Assembly (NCBI GenBank): GCA_034336665.1
Contig: CM067584.1
Coordinates: 310,001 to 374,000 of the forward strand
From: Luscinia megarhynchos
Taxonomy: Eukaryota; Chordata; Aves; Passeriformes; Turdidae
DNA: 64,000 bases
Reading direction: 5' to 3'
Position 1 is the stretch's first letter; every line of letters begins with the position of its first letter. Made by a program: the position numbers and the translations under genes. Below the pieces are notes generated by a model that ran no database searches, had not been told where the DNA came from, and worked only from the letters and a program-made list of their open reading frames with translations. This document shows, one piece after another, positions 38,990 through 51,368 of the stretch.

Positions 38990-39412
38990 TCTGGAGACAG
39001 CAATAGGGCTGGGGAAGGGGCTGGGGCACCAGGAGTGGCAGAGGGAGCTGGAAAGGGTCTCAGCCTGGAGAAGAGGAGGCTCAGGGGGGCCCTGCTGGCT
39101 CTGCACAACTCCCTGACAGGAGGGGACAGCCAGGTGGGATTTGGGATCTTATCCCAGGGAACAGGGACAGGAGAGGGAACAGCCTCAGGCTGGGCCAGGG
39201 GAGGCTCAGGGTGGATTTTGGGTGAAGTTCTTCGCTGTGAGAGTTGTAAAGCTCTGGCTCAGCTGCCCAGGGCAGTCCCCATCCCTGGAAGTGTTCAAAG
39301 ACTGTGTGTCTGTGGCACCTGGGGACGTGGTTTGGTGGTGACCATGGTGGTGATGGTGGGATGGTTGAACTCGATGACCTTTTCCAACCTTAGCAATTCC
39401 CTGATTCTGAGA
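38990..39412 (+). mobile_element. CR1 LINE 3' fragment, sense
   Basis: It contains GGTCTCAGCCTGGAGAAGAG, AGGCTCAGGGGGGCCCTGCT, CTGCCCAGGGCAGTCCCCAT, CCCTGGAAGTGTTCAAAGAC and GGTTGAACTCGATGACCTTT in CR1 order, ending in a degenerate ATTCTGA tail. About 420 bp, 5'-truncated. Confidence 0.88.
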
Positions 39413-41302
39413 TTTCCTTTATACCATGAACATTCAGTGCAGAGCCTTTGCTGATAGAGGGTGGATTTAGAGATTGACATTTTCAGACCACAGTTAACAA
39501 CTGGATCGGATCTTCTGGGACATTTTACCTATTGCTGGTTTTTACCTCTTTGGTCTTTCCTTGTAGTCCAGTTGTAATATCAAGCACCTGCAAGATAAGA
39601 AAAAATAGATTAGTTATAGTCCAGGACAGGTCCATAAAGCATATTGTAAACTGTGGCCTAGTCAACAAAGAATGAAATGGCAGGAAATAGCAAGGGCAAA
39701 TAGAGTATCAATAAATAAAATATGAAACTTCTTTCTCCTGCCTAAGTCCTTTTCTCTGGTTTGTTCAGAGCTGGCTGTACATTCCTGTTTGTCCTGTGAT
39801 TAGTTAAATTGAGAATAAATTGTTTTGCTCTGCAGCCTTTTCTAGCATGATCTTTCTTAGTGACACCAACAGGCTGAGGCTCAAGGGCTGTGAATTCAGA
39901 GCAATTTGCCCATCCATGTGCTCCTGTGGGAACAGAGGGAAAACTTTTCCAGAGTTTGGAAAACTGGGGGAATCAGAGCATGGCCTTATAGGTTGTGTGG
40001 TTTATGGTTCTTCCTGTGCCTCCTCCTCTCTTTGTTGGGAGCTGCACCCCAAGAGGTGCAGCAGCCCCTCAACAGATTTGCTCCTGAGATGCTGCATCCA
40101 GAAGTTTCCCATGAGCTGGACACCCAGACATTGGAGGGGCTGTGAGAGTAGAGGAGATCTGAAGCTTTATTTATCAAACACAGAGGTCAAAATGCAAATA
40201 TAACACATAAAAAAATATTCCTCACAGGCCTGACTGATACCATGAAACTACAAACGAAAATTAAATCTAGAAACAATATTCTTCCATTTGTGAGAAAGGC
40301 CAGGAACTCTACCTCCCTAACTCAAAATTAAATGGTAGATAATGGGTTATTGAGGCTGGTTTCATGGTCCACAGAACATAGAACAACTATTCCTGGATTT
40401 AATTAACAAAGTTTGACACTCCAGAAACATTTTTTGGACAACCAAGAACCTACAGCTTGTTGTGAATACAATTAATCTAAAAGAACATCTTCACCATGTG
40501 ATGAAATGCTCTGTCATTAAATAGCAGATGGTTTGACCAGGAGCCTGGTTTGAAAATAACAAACTGCAGACCTGGGGCATTTTTCCTCCAAAGGAATATC
40601 TTCCCCTCTGGCAGCCACTCAAAGCTACAATAAACAGTAAACATTCAGTCTTCATCCCCACAACAGACACTCCTTCCAAGCCTTGGAGGGAAGGATGTGT
40701 GAGTCCAACCATTCCCTGGGATCTGCCCCAGAGCAGGCAGGGCCCCAGCACTGCCCCATCCTGGATTTCCACCAGCTCCTGACACAAAGGCACAAGGGAC
40801 ACACAGCAAGTGGTCACAGCTCTTTGTGCCCTGCAATTGTGTGAAAGGAAAACTACATTCCAAGGTACAAATTTTTTAGGGCTGGGACAGTGTCCTCTAT
40901 CCAGGCTTGGAAAACATGCAGAACAAAAATCTCTTTGTTCCACTCATTCAAACTGCTGCAAATCTCCAGTGGCCCTGCAGAATTCAAGCTGCTTTGCAAA
41001 TGTGGGTAATGTGGATCTGCTCCCTCCCTTTATCTTCATTCACCTGTTTGCTCCCTCCCCCAGCCATCCTACATAAGGTGAGCCAACACCTGGATGTTGA
41101 TGCCAAAGTGAAATTCTCCACTGGAAAAATCTGTTCTGTTTGTGTTCCTTCTCTTTGTGAAGTACAAGTCAATGTCTGGGCCATGCTGCAGGCCCAGTAC
41201 AGGAATGGACCAAATGGAAATTTGTCTTTTCTTCAGGGCAACTCACAAGGCCCACTGTCATTGTGTTCTGATTTTGGGTAGAAGAATCAGGCAAAGCATT
41301 CT
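39413..41302. other. Intergenic stretch downstream of GKN2
   Basis: No gene recognised; open frames are short and without motifs. Confidence 0.5.
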
Positions 41303-41340
41303 ATTTATTTATTAAAGCATTATATTTATTTATTTATTTG
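41303..41340 (-). terminator. GKN2 polyadenylation signal cluster
   Basis: Repeated TTTATT on the plus strand gives several AATAAA hexamers on the transcript strand, 135-170 bp after the GKN2 stop. Confidence 0.6.
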
Positions 41341-41473
41341 GTTGTCATAGGCTTGTTACGCATCAAAGCTTTGGATAGACAGGCTGAGCCTTGTACCCGA
41401 GTTCTGTTCCAGCTGGAGAACATGGTTACCATCACTAAAACATGCAAAAAGGCATTTCCTTGCAACAGAAATG

Positions 41474-44400
41474 TCAAGATCCAGTTGCAATGAGTTCTTG
41501 ACAGATTTTAAGGCCCAAAATGCTTGGAATCCCGGCACTGGCACAGCCATCAACATTCGTTGTTGCTGAAAAATCCCAAGAAAATGAAGATAGTATCAGT
41601 ACCAGTATTTATATCAGTATATCTCTCAGTATCAGTATCTCCTTACGAGATGACATGCCCATATCCAGATAGGAAAAGTCTTAAATACTCAAATCTCAAC
41701 CCCCCAGTTATGTTCCCTATTCAAGGCTTCTGCTTGTCTCAAAACTGTGCATAACATTTGTGATGCAACTCAAGAGGAAGAAATGTCTGCACAGCTCCAA
41801 GGTGCCAGGAGGATTTGGGTTCAAAGGGGAGGAAGATGTCCTGGGGCAGAGCCAGAACACCCTGATCTGTGACTTACGTTCAGTGGCCACCAGCTGGTAG
41901 AGAGGCAGCCCCGTGCAGAGATTTTCAATGTGCTTTCCATAGAGAATCCAATCTTTAAAATTCCCCAGCCTGGAATTGCCAGGTTGGAACTGGGCCCACA
42001 CATTATTTGGAGAGTATACATCCTTCATGGTCTAAGAAGAAAACGTTAAACACCATCAGAAATGTTGCTTTAGCATCACTCTACTGGGACACCCTTTGAG
42101 AAGGTTCCCAAATATAAAATCACCTTCCTTTGCCTCACCAAAAAACATTAGATAAAGAAGCTTCGTGCTTTAATGAAAAAAAAATCAATCTATTCAGTAA
42201 CAAAATTCACTAGGTATTAATTATGTCAACACAGCAAACCTGAGCTGCATTACTGCCATAATAAGTTATATTATTGGCATCAAGTTTTGCTACAAATGTG
42301 CTACTGGGTTGACACAAAACGGGCCAGAACTCCAGTTCATCTCCAGGCAATACTTCCAGTCTCCTTGTGAAACCTCAGCCTGAACAGGGAAGTCAAAATC
42401 TGGTCAAAGTAAATTGATCTCTACATTCTGTTCTGAGGGAAAAAAAAAAATCAATCAATGTCAAGGTCAAAGTATCAGCAGGACAATGAATAAAGGGAAA
42501 GTTTGCCTGAACTTACATTGTGATCTCCTCAAAACAGCCAAATTACAGCAGTTCCCAGGACAAGGGATTGTACAGCTTGAGACACCTTGACAACCCCCTA
42601 TAAAACTGCAGGGCGGCCTTGATGGTTCATTATCTTAAAAGAATGCTCTGCATGATATTCCCTTCAAGCTGTGTCTTGTCAGAACAGCTCCATCATTGCT
42701 AAGACAGCACAAGTCATTCCTGAGCTGCTTTAGGGGCAGAGTGGAGAGTCCACCTCACACCACACTGCTCCCATCCCTCCCTTGCCAGCAGCAAGGGCTC
42801 CCCACAAAGTCACCTCTCTCTCAAAAGCCAGATGTCCAATCTCGTGCAGCTCTGGGATAAATTCCTTCTTTATTTTCATGATAAAGCAGGCATTTCGTGA
42901 AAATAACCTGGTTGCAATATACCCCTGTGACAGAAAGAATTGAGGTTAAATCATTAGAAATGGCTAATGCTGACATTCATTGCTGCTCTTTACTCTTTGG
43001 GGAAATCTGAAGGAACAGCAAGTGGCTGCAGAGGCTGCTGCTGTGGAGTGATTGCATTGCCTTTTTCCCTTTTGGGGAATGGAGCTTGCCTATCCTGGTG
43101 CCTGTCCCTGAGACTGGAAGCATAATTTCTGAAAGACTTCTGCTGCCCATGAGTGCTGGCAGCCCATCCTCACCTCCAGCCCCATTGAAGTCAGGGACCT
43201 TCTTCTCACTTCCAGGAACAGCCACCACAGGTTTCATTACCTGTCCTTTAAACTGCCCACTGTACAGGTGAAGAAAGGAGATGGCCAAAGAGGAGAAAAG
43301 GTGCTGGGAGTCCTCAAAGAAACAGTGTTCCAGGACAAGATGTGAGAATACACTAAAATAATTCTCAGGGGTTAATTTGAGGCAGATTCTTGGATTTACT
43401 CACATGAGTGTAGTCAAAGATGGTGTCAGAGGAGTAGACGCCGGAGCGGACGTGGACATCAACGATGTGCTCCTCATTGTGGATGGTCATGGTCCCAGTG
43501 ACATAGCTGCTGACAGGATCTCGCAGGACAAAGGTCTTGGGTAAAAAGCACAAAATCATTGTTCATCACCTGGCTTCCATCTTTAGCAGGTGCACCAACC
43601 CCCAATGCTTTCTGCCTCCCCCAGTGCTTTAGTATTTAGTAAATATGAAATCCCTTAAGAACCCTGAAGCAGTCTGAGGAACTCTTGAGCTGGAGATCAG
43701 TTATCAAACAGGCCCTTCTGAAGGCTGAAGAAAACCTGATGGGACATCCCAGTCATTCTGGGCAGCAGGGACCGGCAGAAGACTGCTCCAGCCTCCGAAT
43801 GTTTGACTGAGCTAAGGGGACCTCTGTCCCACTGACTTTTTATTACTTTGCACCTGTACAGAACCTCTGGCAAAAGCTCTTTTTCTCTACACTTGACAAT
43901 AAGCAACTTGTTGGTTTTAGTTTCTTCTGTGGTTTTCCTCCTATTCTATTCCCTCTGTCCAGGGACTGAACACATTTTAAACACTCATGTGCAGGACAAG
44001 GCTCATCACTCTACTCACGTTCAATGCAGAAGTCTGAGCCCAAAAGACTCCCAGACAAATGAGGACTGCAGTCTGTGAAAGGAATCAGAATTCTCAGAAA
44101 CACCAGGCAATGCCATAAAAACCCCAGTCCATGAACTGAGGGAAGGAGCTGGAGCATCAGTTTGAAAAATAACCCACTTAGCATGTATATCAGCTGAAAA
44201 CAACTACAATTCCTCTTTGTAAAATGTTTGCTATCAGGCTCTCCTTTGCCTGTAACTGAAAAAGCAGAACAACTCAGCTATTACATTTCTGCAGATTTCA
44301 GAAGTCCGTCCTTGATGCCATGTTACTTCTTGATTTGCCTCGACAACTGCAATTATTAAATGATAATAAATAATAAACCCCCCTTCTGAACTGTAACCAA

Positions 44401-44624
44401 TTCTGCATTCTTTGCTCAAATGAGGCTTCCACTGACTTTGCTGACCCAAGAAACGTAAGTTCCCCTCTTTCCACCCAAAGAAACAACACGGAGATCATAT
44501 TATTGTACCACTGTATTGCACCACTTACTTGAGCATCTTCTTCTCTATAGTTTCGTTTCTAAAAGTGAGGAACTTATAGTATTAAAAGTTCAACAGAAAT
44601 GGAGATACTCACAAATCTCTTCAT
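41474..44624 (-). CDS. GKN2: Gastrokine-2, complete six-exon BRICHOS protein
   Basis: Gastrokines are secreted stomach-lining proteins with a BRICHOS domain, a fold linked to folding control of aggregation-prone partners. I assembled the coding exons on the minus strand: 44613-44624 (MKRF), 44019-44072 (signal core TAVLICLGVFWAQTSALN), 43404-43535, 42814-42924, 41878-42031 and 41474-41565. They total 555 nt, 184 residues, the same length as human GKN2. BRICHOS signatures are SSDTIFDYTH, then GYIATRLFSRNACFIMKIKK, then HIENLCTGLPLYQL. The last exon encodes DGCASAGIPSILGLKICQ, matching the human GGCAKAGLLGILGISIC pattern. All borders are GT-AG with matching phases. The tyrosine before SSDTIFDY stands where human GKN2 has Cys38, the TFF1-linking residue. 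A TATA box lies 68 bp upstream. Confidence 0.94.
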
Positions 44625-44691
44625 TTTTCTTTCAGATGAGAACAAGACGCTGCAGAAGGTAAGAACGCAAGGAAATCCCAGAGACCTTCAA

Positions 44692-44699
44692 CTTTTATA
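44692..44699 (-). promoter_or_regulatory. TATA box of GKN2
   Basis: TATAAAAG on the transcript strand, 68 bp upstream of the start codon at 44624. Confidence 0.75.
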
Positions 44700-47275
44700 T
44701 CTTGCTGGAGGTGTGGGAAACACTTGACAGAACTTTCCTTCATGACTCGAACAACTCCATATCTACATGTCGTAAGCCTCCTATCTGAATTTTGGGTTGG
44801 CACAGATAACCTGACCCAGATATATTTAAAGCACTCAGTAAGTCTCAGTAAATCAATCACTCTGCAAATGGCTATTATTCACTGGTTTAAACTTTAGTCT
44901 TGCTGGTTCTATTTTTTTAAATATTTAACAGGATATTATCCAGAATTAAATGACATTGGGAATAACACTGCTATTTATCCATACAAACTGCATTTTGTCT
45001 TCTGAAACACAATCCCCAACAGTCTGATGGATAGTCTGCAGAGAAATGTCAGGAGGAAACGCCTGTGTCATGGTGGCCTCCATGCCAGCTAACAAACAGA
45101 CCAATTCTTCAGCCTTTCTTTCATTGAAAATATTGGATAGGCCCTGAGCCACCTGACAGTGAGTGACATCCCTGCCCGTGGCAGGGGGTTGAAACTGGAT
45201 CATCTTTAAGGCCCCTTCCAACCCAAACCACTGTGGGGCTCCATGATTGCATTCTAGGTGCAGGGACTCTTGACAAGAATGCTGCTCATTTTTAATCAGC
45301 TTCCACCATGAACAGGGCACAGGCACTGAAATGAGTGACAGAGTTGGGAACTACAGCTGTGCTCCACAGGACAGCCTGGGGCACTTCTGGCCTCCTCAGC
45401 ACACGAAGCACTGACACGAAAACTCAGAGGCTCCATGGTGCACACAAGGTCACAAACAGAAGGAGCAGGATGGGGATTCCCCCTTTAAAGCTGATTTCTG
45501 CATTTTGTGAAAATGCCAATGACCACGGTGTCGCCATGAGAATGTTCTCTGGTGTTCTCAGGTGACTGCGACCTTGCCTGGACTCCTCCTCATCTGCTAT
45601 TCTGCACCAGCCAGTGCTGGCACCTGGATGAATCACACTCTGCTAGAAGGTCATAATCAAGGCTGGTTCCCTCCTAACAAAACAAGAACTCAAACTAACA
45701 GCAATCACATTTCTGTAATTTCTCCTATCAGAAAAAAAAAAAGAAGGAGATTGTACAGAAATATCTCTCAGCAAACAAGCCTCAATGGAAAAAGAAAAAA
45801 AAGGAAATCGCACACGTTTGCTTTACGCCACCTAAGTCCACACAAGAAAAGGTTATCTCAACTATAACAATGCTGTGCTGCTAAGCAATATATCAGAAAA
45901 TACATAAACAGATATCAAATTTGTCTAAACCCAGTTAGAATAATTAGGCTGATGTTGCACTCCTCTTGAAAAATGGCTCTGTCCCTTCTTCTCAAAAGAT
46001 TCTTTATTTTTAAGATTACAGATATGTCAGAAATAGAGTAGATTTTGACCATCAGGTAAAGGTAAATATTTTACAGCAGGACTATAACGGGTTCAGGCAC
46101 CACAAGTTTTTTTAAAAAAGAGCTTAATTTAACTTTTCCTCTGTTATTATTCCTTCATGTACTCATTTTGTTTGAAGAACACTTGAGAAGCAGCAGCTTC
46201 TGATTCCCTCAGCTCCATGTGCTTGGGCACAGGTAAGGGCAGAGCAGCAGGGGAGATCAACAGTTGTTTCCTGGAGCAGAACTGCAACAATAGCCATGAT
46301 CTCACCATCTGCACTTGCATTGCACTGACTGAACTCCGCTGATCCCATCAGACAAGGACAGAAACTAAAGGTTAATTTCTAAAAATAATTTTCTAATTGA
46401 CACAATTGTAACAGGACACAGCCCAAGACTCAGGCAAAGCCTTTGATATAATTCCAATAGGCAAGCCTTGCTTTTTGGAGACTTTTTGCCCACAGTTCAT
46501 CACACATCTCCAGGAGCACACCTGAAATCAGCAGGCAAGTGTCTGAACCCAAGCACCAGAGTCCTAGAGGCACCCTCTGATAGGAGGTAGCTGAAGGAAG
46601 GAGCTGCCTAAGAAGGGCTGAAACCCCTATAATTTCACTTTGGCCAGTCCTCTGGCAGCGTGAGGCTTATTTTACAAAGCTGTGTCTCAGAATCCCTCGG
46701 TGAACCTTGCTACCACTAGTTTCTGGTCCCTTTCTCAAATCAGCCCTTAGCCCACAATCAGGTGCTACTCTCCTGAAGAGGCTCTGAGAAGATTCAGGGC
46801 CATGTCTGACAAGCAGAAAGCAGATCTTGAACAAGCTTGGGAAGGAAGGTGAGCAAAAGAACTCAGCAATTCCTATGATTTAGAACCAACCTCATCATCT
46901 CTGGGGACTCACTTAACACTTTTCACATAGCAAGATTACCACCCCCTTGGTTTGAATGGTGCTTTTGGTTAGAGGCACGACTTCAGGCTGAGTCCTTTAC
47001 CACACCAGCACAGAGCATCAATCACTACAAATTTACTGGGAATCTGTGCTGTCCTTCTGATGATCCTTGGTTTCCAGTTAAAAGTGCCTGTGAAACACAG
47101 AGTTTACCATGAGCAGTTTTCTCTCCCTTCCCTGTATGCAGTGAATTCAATCAGGCAGGTATCAAAGCCTCCTCTTATCAGAGCACTTCCCCAGGAAACT
47201 CGTCATGCTTCTGTGAACACAGGGCACCTGCCAATAAGGTAAACCCATTTTCAGATTTAACTTTGGGACATTATG
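44700..47275. other. Divergent intergenic region between GKN2 and GKN1
   Basis: About 2.6 kb between the two TATA boxes, which point away from each other. It holds a CR1 fragment at 45165-45257 and no recognised gene. Shared stomach control elements are plausible but not identifiable here. Confidence 0.6.
45165..45257 (+). mobile_element. CR1 LINE 3' end fragment, sense
   Basis: ATCCCTGCCCGTGGCAGGGG, then GGATCATCTTTAAGGCCCCT and TCCAACCCAAACCACTGTGG are the standard last 90 bp of avian CR1. Confidence 0.88.
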
Positions 47276-47283
47276 TATAAAAA
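47276..47283 (+). promoter_or_regulatory. TATA box of GKN1
   Basis: TATAAAAA, 58 bp upstream of the start codon at 47334. Confidence 0.75.
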
Positions 47284-47333
47284 GTATGAGTACACATCAA
47301 TTAGCAGCAGAGCTGACCTGGCCTACCATCCAA

Positions 47334-50300
47334 ATGAAGTTCCCTGTAAGTATATCTATCACTTTCTCATAAAACTCTTAAGGCTGGGCAGCTTTTAAAT
47401 GGTTTTGAGCTTTTCCTGGCACTGAGTAAACTCTTTGTGATTTTTGCAAGGCTCACAAAGTGAAAATATCAAAGGGGTGGGGACTGCAGGGGAGAAATCT
47501 CCCTTTTGGCATGGATGGAACTGCACATGCCTGCTCAAACGTGAAGGGGAGAAGTGCTCTGTTCCAGGGGTGACACACACTCGTGACACGCCACAGGACA
47601 ATATTCTCTCCTTCACGGCTCAGAGGCAAATCAACAGTCTCAGCAAGTCACATAAAGTTAGGGCTCAGCTGTTTGCTGAGAGTGTGACACATGAGAGACT
47701 CCAGGTACAGGCTGGTGACACTGAGGTATTCACAGCAGCCTCAAACTGGTGCAGGAAAAATTCCCAAACATTACTTTTAAATACTCTGAGTCAGGCTTTG
47801 ACCTTTTTCATCAAAATCCTTCTTTGAAGGAGATAAAATCTGGGACTGATTCAACATTCACAGGATTGTCTTCAAGAGAATAATTGTTCACAACAGTTAA
47901 CATGAAAATTTTTCATTGTAACAATAGGAAATCTCTCCAAAAAGTATCAGCAGTTATTTGGACAAACCTGAGCAACAGCAAGCTCATGAGTTGTTGAAAC
48001 TCTGTGGCTTTATAAAAAGGTAACAAATGTTTGATGTCCCAGTTTTCTGAGTGGAGGGGCTTGTTCCTCCCTTTAGGCTATTAATTCTGTATTTGGAGGA
48101 TGAGATCACTGTGAAGCTGCTCAGGTCCAGTTGCTGCTGTGTTCCAAGTACAGAGCTGGACTGTGTGTACACCCCTATTCCAACTCTTCACAACAAGTGC
48201 ACATGGACATTTCTTAGATCTGCTCCATGTCCAAAATCAATAGCTTGAGGTGAAAAGCTCACTCTTGCAAAGAAAACATTTCAGAGCACATTTTCCCATT
48301 ATTGAATAGGGGCTGGGCAAGTTTTAGAACCCGCTGTGTTTCAATGTCCTTTTTGCTGGGGTTAAGAGCCGTTTCTATGCATGTGTCCCTTTCTATGCAT
48401 GTGTTCTGTGAACTCATCAACAAATAATTCTCCTGCATATTTAAATTCTTTTCAGCTGGACCCCACTGCAGAAAGTGCTGAGTCCGTACACAAAGTAAAC
48501 AGGAAGTCAAAATTATTTTAAGAAAGCAAGTAATTTGATGCAAGAGAAGTAGCATGATCTTCAGGTGTTTTACATCTTGAATGTTCATTTCAGATTGTGA
48601 TTGCTTCTCTTCTTGGAGTTTTCCTGGCTCCTGCTCTTTCCAACCATGTAAGTATAGAGCTGCACACAGTTACTCACTACTGCCACAGGAACAACTGGCT
48701 TTAGCTCTTACCTCTGAGAAATGAGTTTCTGGAAGTGAAGCTGCTTTTTAAAGACTGATATTTAGAAGAAAATTGCATTTCAATTTTTCTGTGATAACAA
48801 AGAAATTGTTTCCATGCTTGATGTATCAAGGGAAAAAGACAGGAATCAGGAAAGTCTGTCCTGAGATGAGCATAAACACTGAAAATAACAGTGTGGAGAG
48901 AAACAAATATTAACCTGATTAATCTGACCACAAAATACAGTAGAATACTGTAAGTAACCTGGTGCCAGCAAGATCCTGCTGGGGAAAGAACAGTAAGGAA
49001 TTATTTTGATTTCTTAGAAAGTAAAGTCTTCTCATCTTCATTCTGATCTAAGAAATCTTCTCCCCTTTAATCTGATCTCCAAGATAAATAATTTCCCAAA
49101 ACATGACTATTAGAGCTAATGCTTTATTGAGTGAAACACTGCTGGGAAGATAAATCCTTACCTCTTTTAATCTTTTCCAAAAATCAGAACATGGAGAACA
49201 ACCTTAATGGGCAACCCAGTGAAAACTCAAACCACTCTGAGATCAGGCACAGCACCAACCCAAGGGATGGGTCTGAGCCCTGGAAAACCATCTGGGACTT
49301 CAAGACTGTAAGTAGCTGCCACCATGGAAAAATGGCAGAAGAGGCATAAGTTTTCTAAAAAACACCAAAGCTTCAACAAAATTTCATTGCATTTTAGAGG
49401 AAATATGTGAAAACATGCTCCTTCAGCCTTGGAACTGTTTCTGGTGCACTGTGTGCTGTGTTAGCTCTTCAGCAGCGAATTACTTCACATGTCCTAAGCA
49501 GCAGAACACATCATACACGTGGCATTACTGAAGGAGGCAATTTACCTTTTACCAAAGCCTCTTGTCAGCCTCCATGGCACATTTACCTAAACAATATAAT
49601 TGAAAGGATCAATATTTTTCTTTCCCTGTGACTATTTGCACTGTAGGAAGCACTTCTTTTAGCCAGTGCCTCTCTCTGGCAACACACTTCTCTTTCACTG
49701 TATATTGTTTGCAACAAAAAAGGGTTTTTGTTTAATATTAATAGGGCTACGTTGCAACCAAGGTGTTTTCAAAGAACACCTGCATCATTGCGACAACCAG
49801 CAAGAGGTTTTGGCTTGGAAAACATCTGCCTACACCACCTCCAGGAGAGGTAGGTAGGATGGTGGTTGAAAGTGGGGCAAAAGCTGATTGATTGTCAGTG
49901 AAAAGCACTTGTTCCTACACACGCAGGAGAAAAGTCTCCAAGAACTGAAGAGAACCTTCTCAGCAGGACTGAGTAGCTCTAGAAGTTCTTTGAAAAGCTG
50001 CATTGCCCATGAATAACCCCAATTACTGTTCAGCCTGGCCTTGGACACTTCCAGGGATGAGGCAGACACAGCTTCTCTGGACAACCTGTGCCAGGGCCTC
50101 CCCACCCTCTTGGGAAGAATTTCTTCCCAGTATCCCATGTAACCCTGCCCTGGGCAGTGGGAAGCCATTTCTCCTTGTCCTTTCAGTCCAGGCCCATTGT
50201 ATATAGACTTGCCCAATCTTTCCTATTGACTCCTTCAGATACTGGAAGGTTATGATGAGGTCACCCACAGCTTCTCCAGGATGAACAGTCCCAATTATCT

Positions 50301-51182
50301 CAGCCTTTCCCCACAACAGAACTGCTCCATCCCTCTGATCATGCTGGTGCCTCTTCTGGACTTTCTCCAGCAGCTCCAGGTCCTTCCTGTGCTGGGCCCC
50401 TGGGCTGGCGGCAGCTCTGAGGTGGGGTCACACCTGAGCAGAGGGGCAGAATCCCTGTGGAGGTCAGGCCAGCAGCTGAGGGGTTTCTGGGCTGTTGGGG
50501 CACATGGAATCATGCCAAGTCTGTCACCCACCAGGCCCAGGTCCTTCTTGGCACGGCTGCTCTTGATATGTTCATTGCCAGCTCTGAACTGCTGGTTTTC
50601 CTAAACGCTGTTTTCTGGCTTTGTTTCTGTGATGCTCAGGGACTTGGGCCTTACCAATTGCCACCCAGAGAGAATCGCTTCATTATTTCCAGGAACAGAC
50701 TCCAAAGCTTGAGCCCATATGGAAAACGCATCCAAGCCCTGTGCAGAGGCATTCCCTCCTACCTCGCTTACCCAGCTCCTGGTGAGTCTGCTACTGACAA
50801 CCTTTGTGTTCCAAAATTACAACAGCTTAACAGGATTACAAAAAAGATTCAAGCAAACATGAGCAAGTCACTTACTGAAATCCTATGGTTTTCTATAACT
50901 TTTTATACATCCCTGTATACCTACCTAAGGAAATGCAGCAGGTCTGTCACTCTCCTGCGTGCGATGACCTGGAGCTCTGACTCCAGGAAGTTCTGGGCTC
51001 TAGCTCTTGATACAAGTCTGGAATTTTTAGGCAGCTAGTTGGAAGCATTTCAGCTGCATTTTTATTTTCATATTTTCTCAGTCCAAATCTAATCGATTTT
51101 TGTTGTTCTTTCAGGATCAAACTTTTTAAGAGGATCAAACTTCTCATCAGGATCCAACTTCTCAGAGCGAGATATTTCATGA
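47334..51182 (+). CDS. GKN1: Gastrokine-1, complete six-exon BRICHOS protein with altered C-terminus
   Basis: GKN1 is an abundant secreted gastric mucosal protein. Exons: 47334-47345 (MKFP), 48594-48647 (signal core IVIASLLGVFLAPALSNH, close to human IVFAGLLGVFLAPALAN), 49188-49307, 49745-49849, 50640-50781 and 51115-51182. They total 501 nt, 166 residues, shorter than the roughly 185-199 of human. BRICHOS marks: EPWKTIWDFKT, then GYVATKVFSKNTCIIATTSK, then YGKRIQALCRGIPSYLAY. The fourth exon is 105 nt instead of the family's 111, and its second half (KRFWLGKHLPTPPPGE) is unlike the usual helix. The last exon lacks the two C-terminal cysteines and instead repeats GSNF three times. All splice borders and phases agree. 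The fourth intron contains a CR1 fragment. AATAAA follows at 51363. Confidence 0.9.
50024..50570 (-). mobile_element. CR1 LINE fragment, antisense, in GKN1 intron 4
   Basis: It reads CAGCCTGGCCTTGGACACTT, ACAGCTTCTCTGGACAACCT, CTCCAGGATGAACAGTCCCA, CTGGACTTTCTCCAGCAGCT and GTCACCCACCAGGCCCAGGT in the reverse of CR1 order. About 550 bp, so it extends from the 3' UTR into the end of the second open reading frame. Confidence 0.9.
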
Positions 51183-51362
51183 TTGAAATTTAAGATTAAT
51201 GAACTGCCTGTTTATTACTGTGGTTGCTCTTGATAAAGTTTGCAGAAGAAAATTCATAGAACTGTGTACCATAAGTAAGATTTTTCTCCTTGATAATCTT
51301 CACTTGATCATATTTTCAATCATTTATTTTTCTTCTGCTCTGTGTGGAAGCTGTTGAGTCTC

Positions 51363-51368
51363 AATAAA
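51363..51368 (+). terminator. GKN1 polyadenylation signal
   Basis: AATAAA 181 bp after the GKN1 stop codon, followed by a GT-rich stretch. Confidence 0.75.

Noticed and set aside
39553..39583. Possible last exon of GKN2 (between a CTTGCAG acceptor and a GTAAAA donor, minus strand)
   Set aside because: Joined to the exon ending at 41878 it gives an early stop; the exon at 41474-41565 fits the family C-terminus and gives exactly 184 residues.
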